NCBI RefSeq assembly: GCF_000427095.1
Contig: NC_021487.1
Location: 1,206,903 to 1,270,902, forward strand
From: Chthonomonas calidirosea T49
GTDB lineage: Bacteria; Armatimonadota; Chthonomonadetes; Chthonomonadales; Chthonomonadaceae
Length of the DNA: 64,000 bases
Reading direction: 5' to 3'
The stretch's first letter is position 1, and each line of letters opens with the position of its first letter. The position numbers were made by a program, and so were the translations under genes. This document shows positions 47,129 through 55,269 of the stretch, one piece after another. The notes beneath the pieces were generated by a model. The model had not been told where the DNA came from and searched no databases. It saw only the letters and a program-made list of their open reading frames with translations.

Positions 47129-49900
47129 CTATCGCTTTGGCAATGGAGATGTTACATTCTCCATGTTCGCCCAGTCCGTGCCCACCTTCGCGTCCACCTT
47201 AAGAGGTACTTTCAGCGGATAAGCCTCCTGCATCAAAGGAACGATCTCAGCAACACAGGCCTCTATTTCCTCTTCCTTCACTTCAAACAGCAGCTCGTCG
47301 TGTACCTGTAGCAAGAGAGCACAATCCTCACGCGCGTTTAGGTGATGGTAGACCCGAATCATGGCTAATTTCATGATATCGGCCGCAGTGCCTTGGATGG
47401 GCATGTTAATGGCCGCTCGCTCCGCCGCTTGACGAATCTGATGGTTACCGCTATGCAGATCGGGCAGATAGCGCCGGCGACCAAAAAGCGTCTGCACCCA
47501 ACCTTGCCGATGAGCTAGCTCTTTTATCTCCTCAATGTAGCGCTTTACTCCAGGAAGTCGAGCGAAATAGGCCTGGATCCACTCATGCGCCACACCTGTC
47601 TCTACGCCCAAAGTGGCGGCAAGGGAGAAGGCGCTCTGACCGTAGATCACGGCGAAGTTGATGGTCTTAGCAAGCCGCCGCTGCTCCGGCGTTACCTGGG
47701 CTACCTCTACTCCGAAAACAGTGGCAGCTGTTGCCGCGTGAATGTCTTCATCGTTCAAAAAGGCCTGAATCAACGTGGGATCATCGGAAACGTGGGCAAG
47801 CACCCGTAGCTCGATCTGAGAGTAGTCGCATGAAAGCAGCTTATAACCGTTGGGCGCAATGAAAGCGCGCCGAATTTGGCGCCCTACCTCCGAACGGATC
47901 GGGATGTTTTGCAGGTTCGGGTCGGAAGAGCTAAGCCGCCCTGTGCTCGTTATCGTCTGGTTAAGGCTGGTATGAACCCGATGGGTATCGGGACGCACAA
48001 GACGCACCAAGGCATCCGCATAGGTAGCCTTTAATTTGGCCATCTCTCGATACTCTAATATCTTTCGGGCGATCTCATAGCGTGGGGCGAGCTGTTCCAG
48101 CAGATCGGCGCCGGTGGAGTAGCCCGTTTTTGTCTTCTTACCACGCGGCAACTGCAGCTTATTGAAGAGCACCTCCTGGAGCTGCTTTGGCGAGCCGATA
48201 TTGAACTCCATGCCGGCCAACTCATAGATTTCAGCAGCGATTTTTGCAATCTGTTCTGCCATCTTTTGGCTTAGAACGGAAAGATAGTCAACGTCTACCA
48301 AAAGGCCATGCTGCTCAATGGCGGCTAGAACCGGCACGAGAGGCATCTCTATTTCATAGAACACCTTGGTCATGCCGTTGGTCTCCAGTTGTCTTTCCAG
48401 CGGCTGTTCCAAAGCTAAAATCGCCCCAGCCTCCACCATCAGGCGTTCCGCCGGTGCGAAAGCGTCCTCCAGTTCGAGTCGGCGGCGTAAATAGGTTTCC
48501 GCGATGTCCATTAGCGGATAGGCGCTTCGCCCCGCATCCAATAGATAGGCCGCGATCTGGACATCGAAGTCAAATGGCAGGGGACGAACGCCATGGCGTT
48601 GCAGCACGATGAGCACCTGCTTTGCCTGATAGACCAGCCGCCGTATCCCCGAGGCGTTAAACAGAGGCTCCAACTCTTGTAGGGAGGCCACATAGCCCCC
48701 CTCTTGATCGCTAGCCCCGCCCTCTCCAAAAGACCAAAGCCCTCCGATGGCTTCCGGTTCTTGGATAGCTACATAGTAGCTGCTCGGCTTAAAACCACCG
48801 TTCTCCCCCTCCGTCTCCTCAACAGCGAAAGCCACTCCACGCAGTTTGGCGTCGAGTGGGGCATCTCCTTCTAGCTCAAGTCGGATGGCAACACGCCCTT
48901 TCGTCTTTACCACCTCCAGGGCGTGTTTTAACGCTGCAGCGTCCCTTATGGGACGATAGGCCACATCGAACCGCTCTTCCGGTGCCTCTTCTTCGCGTGC
49001 TGCGAGAGGTGAACTGGGCTGTGGAATTCGCGCCAACAGCGACCGAAACTCCAGATCGCGAAAGATAGCGCGTACTCGCTGCCAATCCGCCTCACTTGGC
49101 GAATAGGGCACGATTTCGACTTCCAGAGGAACATCGCAAACGATGGTGGCCAGGCGCTTTGAAAAGAGCGCTTGCTCTTTGGCCTCTTTTAACGCTTGCT
49201 GAATGCGGGGCGGCGTTACCTGGTCGAGATGCTCCAATAGGTTTTCGAGCGTTCCAAACTGCTGGAGCAGTTTAGCCGCCGTCTTCTCTCCGATCCCAGG
49301 CACCCCCGGAATGTTGTCGGAGGCATCGCCGGTGAGGGCTTTAAAATCGGGTATCTGCTCGGGCCATACCCCATACCGGTCATAGACAGCCTGACGATCG
49401 TAGGCCTTCCTCTCCGAAACCCCCCTTTGGGTGATCTCTACAATAACACGATGGTCGTCTACAAGCTGTAGTTGATCCGAGTCGCCGGTAATCACAATCA
49501 CCTGATAACCTTCTGCCTTGCCTTTGTGCGCCAAGGTGCCGATGATGTCGTCGGCCTCATAGCCGGCAAGTTCCACACAGGGAATGCCAAAAGCGCTTAC
49601 CAACTGCCTGGCAACCGGCATCTGCTCTTTCAGCTCCGGCGCGGCGGAGGGACGATGAGCTTTGTAATCTATGAACTCCTGTTCGCGAAAGGTGGGAGCA
49701 TGGGCATCCCAGCACACCATAATGGCGTCCGGCTTATCCGATTGCAGCACCGACAGCAGCATATTGGCGAGACCGTAGAGCGCGCCGGTCGGTCGCTTAT
49801 CGCTTGTCGTAAGCGCTTGACCTGCAAAAAAAGCCCGAAACAAGAGGCTATAGCCATCTATAAGGATCAGTTTTCGCTTCACACCGTTTTCACTTTCCAT
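47129..49900 (-). CDS. polA: DNA polymerase I (5' nuclease and polymerase; 3'-5' exonuclease site lost)
   Basis: 923 residues. The 5'-3' nuclease domain (1-300) includes LILIDGYSLLFRAFFA and the helix-hairpin-helix GVPGIGEKTAAKLL. The middle domain (about 310-510) is exonuclease-shaped, but its first motif reads AIRLELEG near 337, where active enzymes have a DxE (FDTET). Its second motif, YQAKQVLIVLQ, lacks the NLKYD aspartate, so proofreading is probably absent, as in Taq polymerase. Polymerase motifs are intact: LLSCDYSQIELRVLAH (A), RRLAKTINFAVIYGQS (B) and LLQVHDELLFEV (C). AGGAGA lies five bases before the ATG at 49900. It fills gaps in repair and Okazaki processing. Confidence 0.96.
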   Translation of the reverse strand: MESENGVKRKLILIDGYSLLFRAFFAGQALTTSDKRPTGALYGLANMLLSVLQSDKPDAIMVCWDAHAPTFREQEFIDYKAHRPSAAPELKEQMPVARQLVSAFGIPCVELAGYEADDIIGTLAHKGKAEGYQVIVITGDSDQLQLVDDHRVIVEITQRGVSERKAYDRQAVYDRYGVWPEQIPDFKALTGDASDNIPGVPGIGEKTAAKLLQQFGTLENLLEHLDQVTPPRIQQALKEAKEQALFSKRLATIVCDVPLEVEIVPYSPSEADWQRVRAIFRDLEFRSLLARIPQPSSPLAAREEEAPEERFDVAYRPIRDAAALKHALEVVKTKGRVAIRLELEGDAPLDAKLRGVAFAVEETEGENGGFKPSSYYVAIQEPEAIGGLWSFGEGGASDQEGGYVASLQELEPLFNASGIRRLVYQAKQVLIVLQRHGVRPLPFDFDVQIAAYLLDAGRSAYPLMDIAETYLRRRLELEDAFAPAERLMVEAGAILALEQPLERQLETNGMTKVFYEIEMPLVPVLAAIEQHGLLVDVDYLSVLSQKMAEQIAKIAAEIYELAGMEFNIGSPKQLQEVLFNKLQLPRGKKTKTGYSTGADLLEQLAPRYEIARKILEYREMAKLKATYADALVRLVRPDTHRVHTSLNQTITSTGRLSSSDPNLQNIPIRSEVGRQIRRAFIAPNGYKLLSCDYSQIELRVLAHVSDDPTLIQAFLNDEDIHAATAATVFGVEVAQVTPEQRRLAKTINFAVIYGQSAFSLAATLGVETGVAHEWIQAYFARLPGVKRYIEEIKELAHRQGWVQTLFGRRRYLPDLHSGNHQIRQAAERAAINMPIQGTAADIMKLAMIRVYHHLNAREDCALLLQVHDELLFEVKEEEIEACVAEIVPLMQEAYPLKVPLKVDAKVGTDWANMENVTSPLPKR

Positions 49901-49929
49901 CGTTTCTCCTATCTAGGCGCCCTGTCCTT

Positions 49930-50964
49930 TCACTCACTCTGCACTAGGCGAGCGGAGCCCGTGATGTTGGCGATAAGACTATCCGGCGAATCGGCATGGG
50001 GCCAGGCGAAAGCATGACGATAGGCCGCTTGTTGACACCGTCGAAGCTGATCGAAATTGATGATGTCGAGCGTCAGCAGGTTTTCATACTCAAAAGGCAG
50101 CCGTACATTGTGCAGGCCGGGATTGTCGGTACAGATGGCAATATCCACCCCGGCCCTCTCACAGCGCTCGAACACCTCGCGCAACGCCTCTAAGGACTGC
50201 ATGGTGCCCGTGCGAAGGTAGGAGGTGGGACAGACTTCAAGGCACTGCCCTCGCGCGGCAATAGCTTCCAAAAGCTCCGGTTGCCGCAAAGGAATCTGGA
50301 TGCCGTGTCCGATGCGGTCTACATACGGCAACAACTCTGGATAGAGTCCATTGGGCGTCTCAAAAAGGTGACAGGTGGTTTTCAAGCCGAAAGAGCGTGC
50401 GTAGGAGAACAGGTCTATCCACTCCTGCAAACGCCCTGCGTAGAGGGTATCCGGCCCGGCCAGGTCAACCCCGCATACGCATTCCGGTTCAGACGCCGCT
50501 AAATCCACAATTGCCCGATTAATGGAGTAGGGTAAGCGGCTATGCATGCACAGAATTTGCCGCAAGATCAGCGGATATTCGGAGGATTCTGCGGCCAACT
50601 GCACCGTGCGCACGACTTCACGCATCTGCAAAAGTCGTTGCGTCTCCGAAAACGCGGGGTCAGTTCGATAAAACGGCGTGTAACGCAGCTCCATGTAGAG
50701 AATGCCCTCAAAAACGTAGGCTCCTCGCACAAGCTTTGAGATAAAATAGGGCAGATTCTCCAGCGTCTGTACCTGCTCTACCATCGTGTGAAGCTCAAGA
50801 AACTCGGTGAGCGTGGCGCGTGGGCGCGTTACGAAACGCTCAAAACTTTCGTAGTCGGGGTAGCGCGCAGCAAGAGGGTGGTTGTGCCGATGAAGAAAGC
50901 GCCAAAAGATGCGCGGTACGACGGCACCTCCTAAATGACGATGAAGTTCGGCATAAAGCGGCAT
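49930..50964 (-). CDS. Adenosine deaminase-like amidohydrolase with variant active site
   Basis: 344 residues of the adenosine/AMP deaminase family. The zinc ligands His8 and His10 are in ELHRHLGGA. The usual HAGE is HLFE near 198, so His and Glu are kept but the purine-contacting Gly is lost. IGHG near 222 is normal. The common SDDP reads TDNPGLH near 280: the first Asp stays and the second is Asn. CPTSY replaces CPxSN. The fold and zinc site should be intact, but the substrate may differ from adenosine; aminofutalosine or another purine are possibilities. It is 29 bases upstream of polA on the same strand. The nearest ribosome-site candidate (AAAGGA) is about 17 bases from the ATG. Confidence 0.82.
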   Translation of the reverse strand: MPLYAELHRHLGGAVVPRIFWRFLHRHNHPLAARYPDYESFERFVTRPRATLTEFLELHTMVEQVQTLENLPYFISKLVRGAYVFEGILYMELRYTPFYRTDPAFSETQRLLQMREVVRTVQLAAESSEYPLILRQILCMHSRLPYSINRAIVDLAASEPECVCGVDLAGPDTLYAGRLQEWIDLFSYARSFGLKTTCHLFETPNGLYPELLPYVDRIGHGIQIPLRQPELLEAIAARGQCLEVCPTSYLRTGTMQSLEALREVFERCERAGVDIAICTDNPGLHNVRLPFEYENLLTLDIINFDQLRRCQQAAYRHAFAWPHADSPDSLIANITGSARLVQSE

Positions 50965-51292
50965 CGTTGGCCGGAGAACATCCTTTCTATTTCAAGCGAT
51001 GGAGACGCCATTTTCGCCTATTTTACCTTAATTTATCTGTACGAAACGGGAAGTTGCCCTCTTCGTCAGTCGTCTGTTCACTACGGCCTCTCTCTACCGT
51101 CTATTTAGAAAAACCGGTAGAAGATGGAGCAGCGCTTACAACAATTAAAGGCAAACGATAGGGCGCTCACCTATGTCGTTTTGTTCACACGCAGCTCTCG
51201 AAACCGCTGGAGATCGGCGGGAAGCAGGAAATCCGCAGAGGCTTCTATAAAAATAGTGACAGTTTTTAGCCAGAAAGGATGACAGCGAGGAC
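50965..51292. other. Intergenic region between divergent deaminase and oxidoreductase genes
   Basis: About 330 bases between divergent starts. An AT-rich segment at about 51010-51040 could contain promoters for either gene, but no convincing -35/-10 pair or hairpin was found. No coding potential or repeat was recognised. Confidence 0.5.
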
Positions 51293-52303
51293 ATGTTTCG
51301 AGTAGCACTTGTTGGCGCTGGTGGCATGGCCAGCATGCACGCAAACTGTTACGCCAATATCCCAAACGCTACGCTTGTGGGCGTAATGGATATTCGGGCA
51401 GAGGCCGCACAAGCGCTTGCTGCCAAGCATGGAGCCAAAGCCTTTACCGACTTCGATGCGATGCTAAAGGAGCTTAAACCCGATGTGGTGGACATCTGTT
51501 GCCCCACGCCTTGGCATTGTGAGTACGTAGAGGCCGCCTGCCAACAAGCGCAAACATTAGGCATTCGTGGCCTCTCCACAGAAAAGCCCATGGGGCGCAC
51601 CCTAGAAGAGTGCGATCGGATGATCGCCGCCTCTAAAGCGGCAGGCATCCCGCTTTTTGTGGCGCAGGTCGTTCGATTCTTCCCAGAATTCTCTCTGGCC
51701 AAACGTCTGATTGACACCGGTGCCGTGGGAACCCCTGCGTGCGTCCGAACACGGCGTGGAGGCCCTATGCCACACGCATGGAACGACTGGTACGGCGATT
51801 TTGCTCTCAGCGGTGGGTGCGTGCTCGACCTGATTATTCACGATTTCGACTGGCTACGATGGACGTTCGGTGAGGTGGAACGAGTCTATGCCCGTGGATT
51901 GGGCGGTTCTCAACTGCCCGATAGAGACTACGCCCTGGTAACCCTTCGTTTCAAAAACGGATGCATCGGCCATGTGGAGGGGACATGGGCAGACCCAGGT
52001 GGCTTTAAAGTGGCCTTCGAAATAGCCGGCGACGCCGGCCTGCTGGAGTATAATCACAACCAACCCGCCGGTGTGCCGCTACGTATCGCCTTAGAGGGCG
52101 GCGATGGGCCCCGAGCTGGCGTTGCTGTGCCCGAAAGCCCTGTCGCTGTAAACCCCTACCAAGCAGAGCTAGCGCATTTCCTCGACTGCCTCGAAAAGGG
52201 CGTTCCGCCCTCCGTAACCGCAGAGGATGGGAAAGAGGCTGTGCGGATCGCCCTAGCTGCCCTCGAATCCATTCAGACCGACAAACCCATCTTTCTCGCC
52301 TAA
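51293..52303 (+). CDS. Gfo/Idh/MocA-family oxidoreductase
   Basis: 336 residues. The Rossmann fold begins FRVALVGAGGMASMHANCY. EKPMGRTLEECDRMI near 101 holds the EKP motif lysine. A C-terminal alpha/beta domain carries GGCVLDLIIHDFDWLRWTFGE near 167-187 (read in parts), with the family's conserved D...H pair in LIIHDFDW. Members oxidise or reduce sugar or inositol hydroxyls with NAD(P). GGTP-type start signals are modest: AAAGGATGA lies 11 bases upstream of the ATG and GAGG only a few bases upstream. Together with the two TIM-barrel isomerases elsewhere in the window it suggests sugar or inositol catabolism, but the three are not linked. A terminator follows. Confidence 0.9.
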   Translation: MFRVALVGAGGMASMHANCYANIPNATLVGVMDIRAEAAQALAAKHGAKAFTDFDAMLKELKPDVVDICCPTPWHCEYVEAACQQAQTLGIRGLSTEKPMGRTLEECDRMIAASKAAGIPLFVAQVVRFFPEFSLAKRLIDTGAVGTPACVRTRRGGPMPHAWNDWYGDFALSGGCVLDLIIHDFDWLRWTFGEVERVYARGLGGSQLPDRDYALVTLRFKNGCIGHVEGTWADPGGFKVAFEIAGDAGLLEYNHNQPAGVPLRIALEGGDGPRAGVAVPESPVAVNPYQAELAHFLDCLEKGVPPSVTAEDGKEAVRIALAALESIQTDKPIFLA

Positions 52304-52342
52304 ATCACCTACGACGCAACCGCTTATCCGCTGCACAGGGAG

Positions 52343-52380
52343 GAGCCCCGTTCGCACGTTTCTTGCGCCGGGGCTCTTTT
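52343..52380 (+). terminator. Intrinsic terminator after the Gfo/Idh gene
   Basis: GAGCCCCG (52343-52350) pairs with CGGGGCTC (52369-52376) and is followed by TTTT. An inner CGCA/TGCG stem extends the hairpin. It lies 40 bases past the stop codon and separates this gene from the convergent purH. Confidence 0.85.
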
Positions 52381-52393
52381 ACATCATGCACTT

Positions 52394-53998
52394 TTAGTGC
52401 AGAAAATGGCGGATCCCCGTGAAGACCATGGCGATGCCATAGCGGTTACAAACATCTATGGTATCCTGGTCCTTTTTGCTGCCCCCCGGTTGAATAATGG
52501 CCGTGATGCCTGCCTCCGCAGCCGTTTCTGGCCCGTCGGGGAAGGGAAAGAATGCATCTGAGGCCATCACGGCACCCTTCGCTTTCTCTCCGGCCTGTGC
52601 CACCGCCAAACGCACGGATTGAACCCGATTCATCTGGCCGGCGCCAACCCCAATAACCTGACGGTCTTTTGTGAAGACAATGGCGTTGCTCTTAACGTGG
52701 CGCACAACCCGCCAGGCGAAAAGCAGCTCTTGTATCTCCTCCTCTGTAGGTGCACGCTCGGTAACCACCTTCAGATCGGCACGAGAAACCACAAGATGAT
52801 CGGGCGTTTGGGCTAATATGCCGCCCGTCACACGTTTGAAGTCAAGCCCGGTACCTGCTGCCTTTTCACGCCAGCCTCGCAGATCGCCAACTTCCAAAAG
52901 GCGAAGATCAGTGCCCCATCCTTTTCGTTCTGTGAGAATGGGAATAGCCTCTGGCGTATATCCGGGGGCGATGATCGCCTCAAAGAAGGTGTTCTTACCT
53001 GTGATCGCCTCGGCAGCCTCTTCATCTACCGGACGTGTCAGAGCCAAAATGCCCCCAAAAGCGGAAACAGGGTCGCCCTCACGTGCTCTGCGAAAGGCCT
53101 CAGCGGCAGTTCTACCCAACGCCACGCCGCAAGGGTTGGCGTGTTTGATGATGACGGCGGCCGCCTCTGGCTCTTCGCTAAACTCCTTTGCTGTCTCCAA
53201 AGCGGCGTTCAGATCGTAGATGTTGTTAAACGAAAGCTCCTTGCCATGCAACTGCTTCGCATTGGCAATGCAAGGCTCCGTGATGCCATCGGCCACATAG
53301 AAAGCGGCTTTCTGATGGGGGTTTTCGCCATAGCGGCATTTTTGTGCTTGCCGATAGGATAGGGCAAAGATCTCTGGCAGCTCCTCCTCCACCTGAAAGC
53401 GGGCACTAAGCCAAGCGCTGATAAGGGAATCGTAGCGCGCCGTATGCGTGAAAGCGCGTGCGGCCAGTTTTTGGCGTGTGGCCAAAGTGGTCTCTCCACC
53501 GTGAGCTTTCATCTCCTCAAGTACCCACGTATAGTCACGTGGATCGGTAACCACTGTCACCGCCGCATGATTCTTCGCTGCCGAGCGGATCATGGCCGGC
53601 CCCCCGATGTCAATGTTCTCAATGGCCTCTTCCAGCGAGACGTCCGGCTTAGAAATCACCGCGGCAAAGGGATAGAGATTCACGCATACCAGGTCTATCG
53701 GTTGGATGCCCTGTTCGGCGATGGCCTTCATATGCTCCGGTTTTGCGCGGTCGGCCAATAGCCCGCCATGTACCGCTGGATGGAGCGTTTTTATTCGTCC
53801 TTCCAACATTTCAGGAAAGTGGGTAATCTCGCTGATGTTGGTTACTGGTAGGCCGGCTTCCCTCAGCGCTGCAGCGGTACCACCGGTAGAGATCAGCTCA
53901 TAGCCTAGCTCATAAAGCCCTTTGGCAAAAGACACCAACCCATTTTTGTCGGATACACTAAGCAAAGCTCTACGTAACGGTTGTGAATGAGCCGTCAT
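52394..53998 (-). CDS. purH: Bifunctional AICAR transformylase/IMP cyclohydrolase
   Basis: Performs the last two steps of purine synthesis: formylation of AICAR and ring closure to IMP. About 534 residues. The N-terminal cyclohydrolase domain has RALLSVSDKNGLVSFAKGL and ISTGGTAAALREAGL. The C-terminal transformylase domain has KYGENPHQ (here CRYGENPHQKAAFY near 230), the KHANPCGVA motif near 288 (catalytic Lys and His), and the ending DTIDVCNRYGIAMVFTGIRHF in parts. I start at the ATG at 53998 (MTAHSQPLRRALLS); an in-frame extension to 54055 has no family support. The ribosome site is weak (GAAGAA). It is monocistronic. Confidence 0.96.
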   Translation of the reverse strand: MTAHSQPLRRALLSVSDKNGLVSFAKGLYELGYELISTGGTAAALREAGLPVTNISEITHFPEMLEGRIKTLHPAVHGGLLADRAKPEHMKAIAEQGIQPIDLVCVNLYPFAAVISKPDVSLEEAIENIDIGGPAMIRSAAKNHAAVTVVTDPRDYTWVLEEMKAHGGETTLATRQKLAARAFTHTARYDSLISAWLSARFQVEEELPEIFALSYRQAQKCRYGENPHQKAAFYVADGITEPCIANAKQLHGKELSFNNIYDLNAALETAKEFSEEPEAAAVIIKHANPCGVALGRTAAEAFRRAREGDPVSAFGGILALTRPVDEEAAEAITGKNTFFEAIIAPGYTPEAIPILTERKGWGTDLRLLEVGDLRGWREKAAGTGLDFKRVTGGILAQTPDHLVVSRADLKVVTERAPTEEEIQELLFAWRVVRHVKSNAIVFTKDRQVIGVGAGQMNRVQSVRLAVAQAGEKAKGAVMASDAFFPFPDGPETAAEAGITAIIQPGGSKKDQDTIDVCNRYGIAMVFTGIRHFLH

Positions 53999-54159
53999 TT
54001 TTGTTCTTCTTCCCTTCCACGTTGGCACTATTTTGTCGCTGCCTACCCGTTTCAATACTCACCAACTCCGTGGAGCCGGTGCCACAGTCCAATCTCCCTC
54101 AAACTAGGGGCAGCTTACAAATTTTCAGGGAGTCATCGCCTTGGATTATACCTTCTCCT

Positions 54160-54408
54160 CTCTAATTTCTAATTTTTGGTTGGCACGCCAGATCCCTGCG
54201 CTGTCCATCCAACTTGGTATTCAGCCGTTGCACAAGGCTAACTGCCTGCTCAGCTGCCGCTCTAGTAAAAACATGCGAGGTGACGTCTACGTACGCAATG
54301 GCGCCCACAACCGCATCGTTGTGCCCTGTTAGAGGGATCGAGTAGCACGTCAGTGGTGCAGATGTTGCCTGCCCCTGCTTTTTATAAGTTCCACCTAAAA
54401 TGTGGGAA
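54160..54408 (-). pseudogene. Mosaic remnant of a hybrid kinase/diguanylate cyclase gene pair
   Basis: Two joined pieces resemble genes at 20-23 kb. Bases 54165-54350 match 20833-21022 of the diguanylate cyclase gene at roughly 80-85% identity by eye, covering the PAS/PAC end and following coiled coil (the translation shows CYSIPLTGHNDAVVGAI against CYSIPLKGHNDAVVGAI). Bases about 54351-54405 match 22965-23017 of the hybrid kinase (YKKQGQATSAP against LKKQEQAASAP). The pieces keep the same order and strand as in the intact pair but lack the roughly 1.9 kb between them. It is therefore a decayed, internally deleted paralogous copy. It has no start signal or complete domain and should not be expressed as a working protein. 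Confidence 0.85.
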
Positions 54409-54480
54409 AATAGAGAGGAGCGTAGACTTCTAGTCTGCAAATATAGATGCCTAGATAGAGCTTTTGAGAGGGGGAAGAGA

Positions 54481-55269
54481 ATGGCAGCCAGTATTGCCGC
54501 CCAAATGTACACACTTCGCGAGTTCACCCGCACCCGCCACGGCTTGGAAGAGAGCCTTAAAAAACTCCACGACATCGGTTATCAAGCGGTACAGCTCTCT
54601 GCCGTGGGCGCCATGGAAGGTGAGAATCCAGAGGTCACTGCGCAAGAGGCGCGGGAACTCTTAGATCGTTTCCAACTGCGCTGCGTCGCCACGCATCGGC
54701 CATGGCCACGCCTAGCGGAACGTACTGAAGAAGAGATCGCCTTCCATAAAACCCTAGGCTGTAATTATGTTGCCATTGGCGGGCTGCCGGAGCGTTACGC
54801 TGAGCGCAAGGCAGAAGGGTATCGTCAGTTTCTTAAAGATTCCGCGCCTATCATCGCCAAGTTAAAAGAGGCCGGCATTCGATTCGGCTACCACAACCAT
54901 GCCCACGAGTTCCAGCGGATCGGCCCCGGTCGGCGCACCCTGTTTGACATCTTTATTCAAGAGGGCAGTCCCGATTTCACCCTCGAGGTGGATGTCTATT
55001 GGGCTGTGCACGCCGGTGTAAACCCCGTGCGGATTTTTGAACAGTGCCCTGGACGGGTGCCAGTTATCCACGTAAAAGATAAAGAGGTGGTTCCTGAAGG
55101 CCCGGTAATGGCCGCGGTTGGCGAGGGAAATCTGGATTGGGATTCGATTCTACCGGCGGCGGTGCAGGCTGGCGTTGAAGTTTATGCTGTGGAGCAAGAT
55201 GTCTGTCGCCGCGATCCGTTCGACTGTTTACGCTCCAGTCTTCAGTTCTTAGCCGGCTATCGGCTCTAG
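54481..55269 (+). CDS. Sugar phosphate isomerase/epimerase (xylose isomerase-like TIM barrel)
   Basis: 262 residues. It opens SIAAQMYTLREFTRTRHGLEESL, in parts, with a QMYTLR barrel strand typical of the family. Metal and substrate segments are CVATHRPWPRL near 65, RFGYHNHAHEFQRIG near 145, FTLEVDVYWAVHAG near 172 and VIHVKDKEVV near 200. It is related to IolE/IolI-type enzymes. The start is the ATG at 54481, with GAGGGGGAAG upstream at good spacing. It follows the decayed kinase/GGDEF fragment, and its last 21 bases overlap the end of fmt on the other strand. Its exact substrate is unknown. Confidence 0.85.
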   Translation: MAASIAAQMYTLREFTRTRHGLEESLKKLHDIGYQAVQLSAVGAMEGENPEVTAQEARELLDRFQLRCVATHRPWPRLAERTEEEIAFHKTLGCNYVAIGGLPERYAERKAEGYRQFLKDSAPIIAKLKEAGIRFGYHNHAHEFQRIGPGRRTLFDIFIQEGSPDFTLEVDVYWAVHAGVNPVRIFEQCPGRVPVIHVKDKEVVPEGPVMAAVGEGNLDWDSILPAAVQAGVEVYAVEQDVCRRDPFDCLRSSLQFLAGYRL

